NCBI GenBank assembly: GCA_039602395.1
Contig: JBCNJP010000012.1
Span: 30,428,454 to 30,492,453 of the forward strand
Reading direction: 5' to 3'
Origin: Deinandra increscens subsp. villosa
Taxonomy: Eukaryota > Streptophyta > Magnoliopsida > Asterales > Asteraceae
Length of the DNA: 64,000 bases
The notes beneath the pieces are model-generated. The model saw nothing but the letters and a program-made list of their open reading frames with translations, searched no databases and was not told the origin of the DNA. Of this stretch, positions 1 through 10,060 are shown in pieces. The first letter of the stretch is position 1. Each line of letters begins with the position of its first letter. Both the position numbers and the translations under genes were made by a program.

Positions 1-293
1 AATTAACCGATTGATTTATTGATCAACGAAGAACAATTACAACCGGTAAACACTCAGAATACAGACACAGAGAAATACTCTCAGAAACACACACTTAGCT
101 GTAATCTCGCACGCTCATAACTGAAAATTACAAAGACCAAAAGCCTATTTATACTAGCTGGTCCGAGCTTTGGCCGAACCTGAGGTTCGGCCAGTCCGAA
201 CTTCAGGTTCAAACCTAGTTCGGCCAGACCTAAATTGACTTGATCTTGTAGTTTATTTGATACTTCACACGACGCACATATCAGGTATCAACA
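1..293 (-). mobile_element. Ty1/copia LTR (3' LTR, reverse orientation)
   Basis: Read on the minus strand, the sequence starts TGTTGATACC directly after a purine-rich tract (GGGGGAG at about 296-302), the usual arrangement of polypurine tract followed by 3' LTR in copia elements. It holds a TATAAATA box and a transcribed-leader-like stretch. The other LTR edge is probably beyond the window start, so the full length is unknown. No coding capacity. Confidence 0.7.
146..153 (-). promoter_or_regulatory. TATA box of the copia LTR
   Basis: TATAAATA on the minus strand, in the middle of the LTR, with GC-rich inverted repeats upstream of it (160-240). The position fits the U3/R boundary of an LTR promoter. 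Confidence 0.5.
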
Positions 294-1080
294 AACTCCC
301 CCTCGTCGTGTGCAGTATCTCTTCAACATCATCAACTTTGTAACTTCAATTAAGCTCCCCCTCAAGTGTAGAATCCGTTTGTTCAATGAAATGAACCTTC
401 AAACAAACTCCTCCACAACTCGATCGTAACTTGATCTTGAATACTTGATGACATTTTAGTGTATCTCTGGTCTTTTATCAATAGCTTCAGAAGACTTGAA
501 GTTGTGATATCTTGCACATGACAACCTGCTCAAACATTTAAATAATCTTGGTGCAAAACGTCACTTCGAGACTCCAAGAAATGATTTTGAAAGTTGATTT
601 GTATCACGTGTTGATTAGATCGAAAATAAAGCAGAAACAAAATCTTTTTGGTTTTTCAAAGTTTATGCTAAAACACACCGAAATTCTTTTTGGCTTATCT
701 TGATATGAAATGAAATTGCAATACAGAATCAAACATTATTTTTGGTATGAGAAAGATCACTATATGGGATCATATTGAACATAACGCACTGAACTGCACT
801 TCAATTTCAATTAATCGAAGCACATAAGTCATGTTGATTGCTGGTATAATTTGTCCAACTTAAACTCAGACGAAATCATACTCATAACATCTGGATATGT
901 TAAGGTATTGATTAGATTTGCTGTGACCAGTGTATCCCACACTATCAGACATAATCAGACATTTTCATCTTTTCTTTCCTTTTCCGTTGTGTGACAGCAC
1001 TTGTGATTTTTCATAATTCATATTATTTTCATGATATAGTCAACTGTGTTCCATGCAAAAAGAAATAAGAATGTTAAATC
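294..1080 (-). other. Polypurine tract and 3' non-coding part of a copia element
   Basis: Polypurine tract at about 294-302 on the minus strand, then roughly 780 bases with no open frame and no domain that I recognise. Its position next to the LTR makes it the 3' untranslated part of the copia element. Where it meets the repeat array at 1085 is not clear. Confidence 0.4.
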
Positions 1081-1084
1081 ATCA

Positions 1085-1316
1085 ACCTTAAGGTTGATCT
1101 TTCGATACACAGATAAGGCCTTGGATTTAACAAAATAAGAAAATGAAACAAGTGGAAATTGTATAACCCAACAACAATCAGGTCGGCACTTCTGTACACG
1201 CAGAGAAAATCCGATGAGTTATACGAAACACCAAAGAAAATAAAGCAGAACGTCAAACGAACAACGATCAGGTCGATCTTTCGATACGCAGAGAAAGTCC
1301 GATCGTTTGAGAAAGT
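1085..1316. repeat. Three degenerate tandem repeats of about 90 bp
   Basis: The core 'ATCAGGTCGATCTTTCGATACGC' recurs with mutations at about 1092, 1181 and 1271, so the period is 89-90 bp. The last unit abuts the point where the Ty3 integrase reading frame is cut off (about 1316). The repeat makes an accidental open frame on the minus strand (1074-1319), which I do not regard as a gene. Confidence 0.6.
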
Positions 1317-2208
1317 CAATCACATAGGCTCGCAACATATCCTCAAGCGTCTGAATCGTCCTTTCACTCTGGCCATCCGTGTGTGGATGATAGGCAGTAC
1401 TCATATCGAGGCGAGTACCCAAAGCTTTCTGTAGAGACTGCCAGAACTTGGCAGTAAATCGACTATCACGATCAGATATGATAGAGACAGGCACTCCGTG
1501 TCGTGAAACGACTTCCTTCAGATATAGCTTAGTCCTTCTTTCCATACTATCGGTTTCCTTGATCAGCAAGAAGTGAGCAGATTTCGTTAGTCGATCAACT
1601 ATTACCAAAATAGCATCGCAACCTGATCTGGCCTTAGGTAGCTTGGTGATGAAATCCATCGATATTCCTTCCCAATTTCATTGTGGGATTTCTGGTTATG
1701 TCAAAAAAACCAGAGGGCTTCTGGTACTCGGCTTTGACCTTCGAGCAAGTTAGGCACTTGCTGACATAAGTGGCTACTTCAGCCTTCATGTTAGGCCACC
1801 GAAAATGTCCTTTAAACCATGATACATCTTATCATCACCAGGATGTAAGGAATATCGAGTCTTGTGAGCTTCGTCGAGTATTAGCTTACTCACATCTCTG
1901 TAGCTAGGTACCCATAATCTGTCCATGAAGTTTGTGGTTCCATTTGGCTTCTCAATCAGTTGCTTTTCCATACCGCGCAAAGATTCTTCCCTTATATTCT
2001 CTTCCTTGAGAGCCTCAATTTGAGCATCACAAACTTGTGAAGTGAGGTTAGAGTGTATAGTCATACTCAATGCTCGCACGCGGAGCGGCTTCAAGCGTTC
2101 CTTCCTACTTAAGGCATCGGCTACATCGTTAGCCTTACCCGGATGATATCGAATCTCGCATTCGTAATCATTTAGCAATTCAACCCAACGACGTTGCCTC
2201 ATATTCAA
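1316..2208 (-). pseudogene. RNase H tail and integrase of the minus Ty3 element, truncated
   Basis: Reads RQRRWVELLNDYE and YHPGKANDVADALSRKE (end of RNase H), then the integrase zinc domain (AHKTRYSLHPG ... KCLTCSKVKA) and the catalytic core. The core shows MDFITKLPK, SDRDSRFTAKFW and TDGQSERTIQ, which supply the three acidic residues of the DDE triad. The frame shifts between the zinc domain and core (about 1660-1790). The reading stops at about 1316 after EDMLRAYVIDF; the C-terminal third is gone and the 90-bp repeats take its place. Confidence 0.85.
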
Positions 2209-2209
2209 C

Positions 2210-3170
2210 TCCTTCTGATTAAAGATATGTTGTAAACTCTTATGATCCGTGAATATGGTGCCTTACGTTACATAAAGATAGTACCTCCAAATCTTGAGAG
2301 CGAAAACGACAGCTCCACCAGGTCGTGGGTTGTGTCGTTCTTCTCATGAATCTTCAACTGCCGAGAGGCATAGGCGATAAATTTCTCACGTTTCATCAAC
2401 ACGCAACCCAATCCTTGATGCGAAGCATCATAATAAACTACAAAATCTTCGATTCCATCAGGTAGAGATAGGATTGGTGCATCGCAAAGCTTCTGCTTCA
2501 ACTTCTGAAAGGCTTCTTCTGTTTTGGCATCCCAAATGAATTTCTTATCTTTCTGAGTCAATGCGGTCAGGGGCTGGGCTATCTTCGAGAAGTTCTCATT
2601 GAAACGGAGATAATAGCCAGCAAGACCCAAGAATTGGCGTATCTCAGTCGGAGTAGTGGGATTACTCCAGTCTTTGATAGCCTCAACTTTGGGTGGATCA
2701 ACATGAATTCCCTGGTCATTGATGACGTGACCCAAAAAGTTAACCTCACGGATCCAAAAGTTACATTTGGAAAACTTCACGTACAATTCTTCCTTCTTCA
2801 GCAATTCCAAGATAATCCCCATAGCGTGTTCTGAATGCTGTCTTCGAAACATCTTCGTTTCTAACTCGTAGCTGGTGATAACCGGATCTCAGGTCAATCT
2901 TGGAGTAATAACTCGATCCTTGGAGTTGGTCGAACAAGTCATCGATTCTTGGTAGTGGGTAGCGGTTCTTCACTGTTAATTTGTTCAACTCCTTATAGTC
3001 GATACACATCTGAAACGTTCCATCCTTCTTCTTCACAAACAAGACAGGAGCTCCCCACGGCGAGTGGCTTGAGCGAATAAAGCCTTTATCTAACAACTAT
3101 TGCAGTTGACTAGATAATTCTTGCATTTCTGACGGTGCCAGGCGGTAGGGCGATCTGGCAACGGGGGCAG
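2210..3170 (-). pseudogene. Ty3 reverse transcriptase and RNase H remnant, catalytic loop deleted
   Basis: The RT N-terminal half (KGFIRSSHSPWGAPVLFVKK, RYPLPRIDDLFDQL, SKIDLRSGYHQLRV) is followed near 2838 by a jump from FRTRYG straight to ILELLKKEELYVKFSKC. The intact relative at 10886-11293 has about 57 residues between these points, including the FIDD catalytic motif, so the core of the polymerase is missing. A stop lies near 3100. Downstream RT thumb (FLGLAGYY) and RNase H (YYDASHQGLGCVL, YASRQLKIHE) are readable, and the frame breaks again near 2290. Confidence 0.85.
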
Positions 3171-3314
3171 CTCCAGGCGTCAAGTCGATATGAAATTCCA
3201 CTTGTCGAGTTGGTGGCAAACCAGGCAAGTCTTCGGGGAAAACTTCTGGAAATTCACAAACCGTAGGAACGTCTTCGATGCGCTTCTCCTTGGGCTTCTT
3301 CTCCGTAACATGAG

Positions 3315-3924
3315 CTAGAGTGGCATGACATCCTTTTCAAAGAAACTTACGAGCCTTATACTCGATATGATATTTAGCGGGGTTCCACTCTTTTCGCCTT
3401 GTATGTTAAGAGTGTTGCCGTCTGCGAGTGGTACGTAGACTATCTTCTCCTGACAAACTACCTCAGCATGGTTCTTCGATAACCAATCCATTCCAATAAT
3501 GATAGCAAAGCTTCCTAGATCAACAGGCATAAGATCGATGTGGAAAACATGATGAGAGTTCAAGCGAGCATTCTTGGTATATTTCTCCAGTTTCTATTAG
3601 GTCACCATTTGCTAATTCTACTGTGAACTTAGTGTCTAGGGCAACAAGGGCGATTCCTAGTAATTGGCTAAAATCGGTAGACACAAAGCTTCTATCGGCA
3701 CCAATATCGAATAAAACGGAAGCAAATTGGTTATTAAGTAGAAACGTACCCGTCACGTTGTTTGGATCGCGACATGCTTCTCCAGCATTGATCACAAAAA
3801 ATCTGCCTTTCGCCTGATTCTGATCCTTCGTCTTGGGGCAGTCCTTCTTCAAATGACCAGTAACACCACAACTAAAACACGCATGATTTGGGCAATCGAG
3901 AGTGATGTGACCTTGGTCTTGCAT
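3315..3924 (-). pseudogene. Ty3 zinc knuckle and aspartic protease remnant
   Basis: One CCHC knuckle is intact (CFSCGVTGHLKKDC, about 3875-3834). The protease follows, with the active-site motif read as LFDIGADRSF: the usual Asp-Thr/Ser-Gly is Asp-Ile-Gly, so a catalytic-loop residue is changed. The flap and IIGMDWLSKN segment continue in another frame (3563-3315), so there is a frameshift near 3560. Homologous to the protease at 10130-10500. Confidence 0.8.
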
Positions 3925-4220
3925 TGTCCACGGTAAACGTTTCCACTATAAAGGGTGTGGTGGAGGTTGCACTTGTTGTACTTGTTGCACAGAGGTGCAT
4001 TACCGGTGTAGCCTGTCTTCTTTGGTGCTTGAACAGGTGTGGTAGCAGCAAAAACTTTAGCCAGCTCGGGTCCTTTGGCAGGGGCCTTTTAAGGGTTTCT
4101 GTCTGGCTTATTCTTCCAGAAACCGTGCTTCCATTTGTTGTCCGGCTTCTTTCCAGATGAGGTGGTTGCACCAACCTCGGGGATCTTGACTTCAGAATTC
4201 TTCTTGGTAAAGGTCACACC

Positions 4221-4945
4221 TTAACGTGTGGCCTGATAGACTAAGCTGTGAGCAAGACGCACATCATCTTGAAAAGTGGCAGGGTTCGAAGAAAGAACAT
4301 TCCCTTGAATGTGAGGCGCGAGACCCCAGATGTATCTCTCGATTTTCTTGTACGGCGGAGTGACCATGGTTGAACAAAGATGCGCGAGTTCGCGGAATCG
4401 CTTCGTGTTAGTAGCGATGTCAGAACCGTTCATTGCCAAACTCCATAATTCGGATTCCAATCGCTGCAATTCCTCTCTCGGGCAGTATTCGTCACGCAGG
4501 AGTTGTTTAAGCTCATCCCAAGTCATAGCGTAAGCCAAGTCATAGTGTAAGCCAGGTCCACCAAGTTAGCGGGCCATCAGTAAAAGTGCATGTGAAAAAC
4601 GGATTCCGTCCGTTCGAACCAACGAATCAAACCCACGACAACTTCCGTGCCCTTGAAGTTAGTGGGTTTGCAGTTCATAAAGTCCTTGTATGAAAAGTCG
4701 CGGGGACCTGCAATGTTAAAACGTTTGAATACAATTCGGAGAAATTGTAGTCTGGTTGTTCTCTAACATTGAGATCGTTAAACCTTACCATGTGGTGGAT
4801 TGTTATTTTGTCTATCGTGATCCAGCTGAGTTTCGCTTGCAGCAACTGCTTCAGCAACTCGTTGAGTGATTAGAGCCTCAATGTCAGCCACATTCATTGG
4901 TTTGTTGGCGATGTTTTCCTGGTACCACATCTAGGAGGCATGTTT
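4221..4945 (-). pseudogene. Ty3 gag remnant, minus strand
   Basis: Gag packages the element RNA. The N-terminal part is read from about 4940 down to 4789 (MPPRC..., then ADIEALITQRVAEA), with a stop near residue 16. After a GT-AG interval (4788-4709) come NCKPTNFKGTE and GLIRWFER. Between about 4590 and 4560 a segment present in the related gag at 63182 is missing and the frame shifts. The rest (4538-4221) is clean: MTWDELKQLLRDEYCPREEL, FRELAHLCSTMVTPPYKKIE and the end of the capsid-like domain. Not functional. Confidence 0.8.
4709..4788 (-). other. Probable spliceosomal intron inside gag (minus copy)
   Basis: On the minus strand the interval starts GTAAGG and ends ATTGCAG, 80 bp long. It separates the gag N-terminus from the conserved block that begins SYKDFMNCKP. 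Equivalent intervals lie at the same place in the gag copies at 63067-63152 and 8932-9023. Splicing itself is inferred. Confidence 0.55.
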
Positions 4946-6137
4946 ATTCTTTACCGTATTAAATGTTGTGTAAACATTTATGTGCTTATCTGCGTTGACT
5001 TTAGCAATTAGGGTTTTGTGTGATCATCACTACGAGCATGCACAGATGATTAAAAGTTTGATATTCTATGATTTCACTTTATGATTTTATGTGATATATG
5101 TGTATACATTTAACATGTATTTTATCATTCTAGGTGAATTTCAAGTACTAAAGCATAGATTTATAGTTATGATTTTATGTAAACACAAAGTATATAATTA
5201 TAACCCTTAGCCATAACTTTATGAGATTTTAAGGATATAGGTTTTAACTTAAATAAATAATGGGGGAATTAAATTCTATGATTTTAATGATTTTATGTGA
5301 TTTTAGAAGAATAATTGTGGAGTTATATCCATGATTTATTTTAAGCAAAAACAAGATTTATATTTTCCTATTAACGTTATATGATTTATATATTTGTCAT
5401 AAAAAAAACATTTCCTGGTAACTCCGTTAGTAATCCATTAGCACTCTTATACTTTGGGGGACCCTTTCTGCAAATTCCTAAACTTCATTTTATTGATAAA
5501 AGATGGAGGGTTATTTCTGTAATTACCTAAACTATGAACCCACCTTTGCAAATCCCCGAGGGACTAATTATGTTAATTACTCATTGTTGATCTTAATTAG
5601 CATTTACGTGAATTAACAGGGGAGTTGATGATCAGTTTCGACCGATCATCATCATAACTCATCGGTTTCAACTTCTGGCCATCAAAACCTAGTAAATGAT
5701 TAGGAATTACAGTTCACGACACTCTCCCTCCCTCTCACAATCCCTCCCTGCTCTCTCTATTTCGTTTCTCATTTTCCGGCGACTCGAAAACACCAAGAAA
5801 CCACCACTGTTTCGCCACTGTTGCACCACCTCTCGATCACCACTGTGATTGCGAATCTCCTACGAGCAACCAGGTGTAATCAAAAGTTCAAACCACGACC
5901 GCGCTCGGTGTTCGCGTTTACGTTTCGGGTTCATCTTCGGCTTCAAAATCATCTCGTATCTCATCTTCGATCCAAGGTAACGATTCCTTAATGTTAGTCG
6001 CACATTTTTACGCGTTTTATTTGAGTTTCGTGATATTTCGGCGACCAGAGCTAGGTTTCCGATCACCGGAATTCTTGTATGAAGAAGATGACTCACACCG
6101 GGTTCGGGTCATAAGGTTTGGGATCGGATCTTGTTAA

Positions 6138-6205
6138 CAGACGCCAAACTGGCCCAACGGTTCTGTCATGCGACTTGTACGCGAGGGACGCAAGTTCGAA
6201 AGTCG
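6138..6205 (+). other. tRNA-like module 1 in the LTR
   Basis: GGCCCAACGGTT, an A-box-like start, is followed about 35 bases later by AAGTTCGAAAGTC, a B-box-like T-arm, and a closing GGCCC. Spacing is tRNA-like, but the fold is imperfect, so I do not call a tRNA gene. Confidence 0.35.
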
Positions 6206-6309
6206 GCCCACACAATTTTTTTTTACGTTTTTTTTCATTCTGTTATCTAATCTGGTATGCGCTGGTTAATAAAATAAAACTAGATGACTTTGAAACCAAA
6301 CCGAAGATC

Positions 6310-6380
6310 TGCCTCAATGGTCAGGGTGATTCGTGGATGCAAGGGAGGTCGCGGGTTCGAACCCGGGAGACCTCTGTATT
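6310..6380 (+). other. tRNA-like module 2 in the LTR
   Basis: CTCAATGGTCAGGG, then a gap of about 35 bases, then GGTTCGAACCCGGGAGACC, a nearly perfect T-arm and B box. A related module is at 31925-31990 in the LTR of another element. It may be a pol III promoter relic or a captured SINE head. Confidence 0.4.
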
Positions 6381-6613
6381 TATTTTTTTGTTCTATTTTG
6401 GCATTCTTATGATATTTGTCAACCAAAACTTGACTAAATGAGTTTTTAGGAATGTCTAAACCCGTAAAACTATGTTTTGGACTATTAACCCGTAAACTTT
6501 GCCGTTTTAAACTAAAATATAGTTTTCATATTTATATAGATTAACTCAAAAATCATGGTTCTATGTAAAATGGTAAGATAAACTCGTTATTAACGTCACC
6601 TGTACGTTTAGTT

Positions 6614-6616
<3 letters not shown>

Positions 6617-6648
<32 letters not shown>
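6617..6648. repeat. (AT)n microsatellite
   Basis: Uninterrupted AT dinucleotide run inside the LTR; other such runs are at 24237-24270, 32211-32240, 36470-36486 and 38098-38124. Confidence 0.9.
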
Positions 6649-6652
<4 letters not shown>

Positions 6653-6950
6653 TATATATTTATTATTATTATTTTTTTGAAATCTTTGAACTTGGAAAAT
6701 ATATATAATGTTGATATATATTATATTTTTTCGCGGTATTTCGATAATCGATCGGATTTGGCACACGTGCCATCCTCGACTTATTTCGAACTTCACGATA
6801 AATTGCTTTTATCGTTTACGTTAGACTTAGTCGTTTGTTTGAACACACACTTACATATGTATGCTCGTTAGGTGATTGATTGCTTACACAAGATTCGTTC
6901 TTGCTACTTGACTTAACTGTTTATCTGGAAATTTTGTTGTGCAATCTACG

Positions 6951-7395
6951 GTGAGTTTCACGGCCCCATTTTACTGTTTTAAATCCTGTTGGGGGAGATT
7001 AACATGCAAACACTTGAACTATTAGATAATTATATCACCTGAATGATAGTGGCACACTTATTGAAAAGTCCTCACTTTTAGAGTTATTGTCAACATGACA
7101 TCAACGGGAACTTATTTAGTAGATCTACTGGGTTTGACAACCCCACCCGGGTTAGTCGCGCTGGCACGATCGAATATCGAACGGGTGTTATAAACTTTTT
7201 AGTTTTAACGAGGCACAATTGAACTTGTCGAGCTTTAGTAACTGGATAGCTAGTTGATCTAGTCAAACATGCACTGATTTCTTGAAAATAGTCTAGCTAA
7301 CTATTGATATATTACTAAACTGTTAAACTGATGAACTGATTAAACCTGTGAACTCACCAACCTTTATGTTGACACTTTTTAGCATGTTATTTCTC
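6951..7395 (+). other. Intron-like interval in the LTR (3' site decayed)
   Basis: Starts G|GTGAGTTTCAC at 6951 and corresponds to GTGAGT...CTCAG intervals in three other LTR copies (24610-25180, 36814-37385, 55573-56092). Here the acceptor reads TATTTCTCCAT instead of TATTTCTCAG, so it is probably dead. The intron role is inferred. Confidence 0.4.
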
Positions 7396-7698
7396 CATCG
7401 CTAAACTGGATTGATTGCCACGAGCTAGGATGCACCACTCATGGACTTTGATTGCCATGCATGCATATTAGGCATTAAAACTTTTTGAACTAATTATCTT
7501 TTGGTTTGCGCATGTTTTGGCGCTTAAACATTTATTACAACTTTTGTCGTTTACGCTTCCGCATTTCAAAACGCATAGACTTTGGTTTGACATTTACATT
7601 GCATATAGATTGTTCGTATGGCTAATGTGTTCGGCCCTGGTTTGTCACGCTCCCTGCGGCGCGTTGTCGCGCGTGGGATTTTTGGGGGTGTGACAGAT

Positions 7699-7711
7699 TG
7701 GTATCAAAGCC
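7699..7711 (+). other. Primer binding site of the plus Ty3 element
   Basis: TGGTATCAAAGCC lies three bases after the LTR end. It differs by one base from the initiator-methionine tRNA primer site TGGTATCAGAGCC used by many plant LTR elements. Confidence 0.8.
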
Positions 7712-7860
7712 ATTAGTTATAGTAAACTAGGTTTGCATTAGTAGACCGACTATAGCCTTAGTTACATCTTAGTCATACACTCGAACACACACTAGTATTT
7801 GACTATTTGACTATGTGTTACTTGTACTTATATATGTATGTATATGATATATATGCAGAC

Positions 7861-8567
7861 ATGGCTGGATGGATATCCGCTTCCCTATCATCCTCATCAT
7901 CATCATCCCCATCCGTCACTAGTAGGCGGGTTACTTCGGGTCCTACTACCCCGACTCATGGAAATCGGAGAATAACTTCCGAGGGCCACGTATATGGAGA
8001 ACCAATTGTTGTTCGTGGAAGGGACAATGGCAACTGGAACTGGTATGAGTCACCTGTGGCTAGTTGGGTTCATCGGGAACATGTGCCACCTACTTCAACA
8101 GAGCCGTCTTCGACTCGATTCTTCTACCCGAACTGCCATATGCCATTGAACGAGTTGTCACGACAATGGTCTCTATGTTTGACCGCGCGCTCAGGGACAT
8201 TAGGAGGCTTTTTGGTATGGTCACAGAGCTGCAGGAAAATGGGGCTAGCACTATTCGGAGAGTTGCCATCCTTGAGGAAACCTTGGAGGGGACTAATAAG
8301 CGTCAGACTGAGCACCAGGTGACACTGAGCGACACGTACTATCAGATGAGTCATCTCACTGAGCTTGTTCAGGAACTCACGGATCGTGTTGCTGAGCTTG
8401 AGTTGGCTAGCGAGGCTGAGCCTCCGACGGAACCGGTTGAAGAACCTATTGTAGAGGATCCCGAGGAAGAACTAGAAGAGGATCCCGAGGAAGAACCAGA
8501 AGAGGATCCCGAGGAAGAACCGGAAAAGGAGATGCCTGATGCATCCAGTGATTATGATAGCTCCTGA
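7861..8567 (+). pseudogene. Extra ORF between primer site and gag (coiled-coil, acidic tail), frameshifted
   Basis: Not a known gag or pol domain. ATG at 7861 opens a Ser-rich start (MAGWISASLSSSS), then RRITSEGHVYGEPIVVRGRD. A frameshift near 8100 passes the reading to a second frame (about 8110-8567) with LPYAIERVVTTMVSMFD, a heptad-like helical part (residues about 55-115 of that frame) and a very acidic tail made of three 8-residue repeats. Elements of this type at 25600 and 57198 have an ORF in the same place, and the one at 25600 shares the RRITS...EPI block. Role unknown. A structural or Gag-like protein specific to this element group is possible. Confidence 0.6.
8454..8525 (+). repeat. 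Three tandem 24-bp units coding for an acidic tail
   Basis: Units at 8454, 8478 and 8502, each close to GAGGATCCCGAGGAAGAACC plus GGAA, giving EDPEEEPE repeats. They differ by one or two bases, so the expansion is recent. Confidence 0.9.
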
Positions 8568-8817
8568 GTTGTTTGTTTTCACTTTTGTTTTGGTTGGTTG
8601 TTTGTTTTATCGGGAGGATGTTCCCAAGACTATGCATTTTGAATTTTGAATTTCTATTGGATAATTTGTAACGAGTTGCATTTTATTTGAAATGAGATTT
8701 ACTATTTAATATGTGATTGTCTCTTGTGAAGTGATTTATTACTTATGTGATGGTTGTTGTGACTTATGTTATATCTTATTCTCATTTTGGGTAATTGTGA
8801 ACTGAAGATAATGGCAG

Positions 8818-10060
8818 ACGGAAATGCACCAAACATGACACCGGCTGAATTGCCTGCACTAATCAACCAACATGTGGCTGCTGCCTTGGCGGCACATGCT
8901 TAAGGTGCAGGCAATGCAGGGCCACCCCAAGGTAACACAAAATTTATGTTTTGTTGTTTGATGTGATCACATACATTGGTAATCTGTGATTGAATGGTTT
9001 GTATGAATGTATGTACATGTAATGCTACATTTAAAACTTTCATGGACTGTAAGCCTAATCAGTTCAAAGGAACTGAAGGAGCTGTTAGCCTACTCCACTG
9101 GATTGAAAAAGTGGAATCTGCATTTGAAATGTGCAACTGTCCTGAGGCTAGCAAAGTGAAATTTGCCACGGGTACTTTGGAAGGACCGGCTCTCACCTGG
9201 TGGAAGACTGAGGTGCAGATGTTGGGTATTGAAGAAGCTAATGCATGCCTTGGGCTGAGTTTAAAGAGTTGCTACAAGAAGAGTATTGTCCACGGGACGA
9301 GATCCAGAAATTGGAAACTGAGCTGTATAATCCCAAGATGGAGGGGTCTGAAATTGAAGCTTACACTACTCGCTCAAATTCTCTTGCGAATTTGTGCCCT
9401 AGATTCGCCACACCTGCTTACCGAAGAATCGAGCTGTATATCAAGGGTTTAGTGCCCCAAATCCAGGGAATGGTGACTCCCTCAAACCCTGCGACCATTC
9501 GTGATGCTGTAAGAATTGCTCAAAGGCTCACGAATCAAGCAGTTGATCAAGGAGTCTTGCCTCCTAGAAAAGGAACTTCTGGAGCATCTGACAACAAAAG
9601 AAAGCGGGATAACTCTGGAAATCAGTCTAGAAAGAAGTCTTCCAACCAACAGAACCATCAAAACCAGAACCGCAGATTTAACAATTCCAGAAATTTCTCA
9701 TCCAATTCTCAGAAGCAGAGTAATCAGAATCAAGGACAACAAGGTTATGTGGGCAAGTACCCACAGTGCAACAAGTGCAACTACCATCACTATGGCCCAT
9801 GCGACGGGTATTTGTGTGCCAAATGCGGTAATAAGGGGCATCAATCCAAGGATTACCCAGCCAAAAACAACGGGAAGCAAGTTCAGCAGGGTGAAGGAAC
9901 TAAGAGTGGTTTTAATTGTGGGAAAGAAGGCCACATAAAGAGAAATTGTCCTCAACTGAACGGTGGAAACAACAATAACACCAACCCTGGCAATCGAAAT
10001 GGCAATAACAACAACAACGGGAACAATGGGAACAATGGAGGAAATGGTGCCAGAGGTAGA
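8818..10060 (+). pseudogene. Ty3 gag of the plus element, disrupted
   Basis: MADGNAPNMTPAELPALINQ starts at 8818 and meets a TAA at about 8900. After the intron-like interval 8932-9023 come CTFKTFMDCKPNQFKGTEGA and LTWWKTEVQML. A frameshift at about 9240 moves to the frame carrying PWAEFKELLQEEYCPRDE, IELYIKGLVPQIQGMV and an Asn-rich linker. Of the knuckles, CAKCGNKGHQSKDY has lost its last Cys (Tyr) and GFNCGKEGHIKRNC its first (Gly), so neither is a complete CCHC. A Gly/Asn-rich stretch follows before the protease. Confidence 0.85.
8932..9023 (+). other. Probable intron inside gag (decayed 3' site)
   Basis: Starts CAAG|GTAACA after PPQ and ends ...CATGTAAT before GCTACATTT (CTFKTFMDCKP). 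Position matches the GT-AG intervals of the two other gag copies. The acceptor AG appears to be mutated. 92 bp. Confidence 0.45.

Larger units (their letters stand above)
1310..4945 (-). mobile_element. Decayed Ty3/gypsy (chromovirus-like) element, gag to integrase
   Basis: In minus-strand order: gag, zinc knuckle, protease, reverse transcriptase, RNase H, integrase. This Ty3 order, with integrase last, separates it from copia. The element is broken by frameshifts, stops and an internal RT deletion, and the integrase C-terminus and 3' LTR are missing at the left edge. Its gag matches the gag at 62913-64000, so both belong to one family. At the right it abuts an oppositely oriented LTR. Confidence 0.85.
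5010..7695 (+). mobile_element. Ty3/gypsy 5' LTR, plus strand
   Basis: Ends GGGTGTGACA at 7695, followed after three bases by the tRNA primer site. It shares short collinear blocks with the LTRs at 24.3-25.5, 36.5-37.7 and 52.8-56.9 kb: a GTGAGTTTCAC block (6951), the GGGTTTGACAACCC hairpin (7130) and a GTGAACTCACCAAC block (7348). The left edge is uncertain; the terminal TGTGACAAC is absent, so the LTR is probably truncated against the minus element. It contains an (AT)n tract and two tRNA-like modules. Confidence 0.65.

Noticed and set aside
1085..1316. Possible CRISPR array
   Set aside because: Only three units, degenerate, without unique spacers of constant length, in a plant genome.
6310..6380. 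Genuine tRNA gene
   Set aside because: Good T-arm but no acceptable acceptor and anticodon stems.
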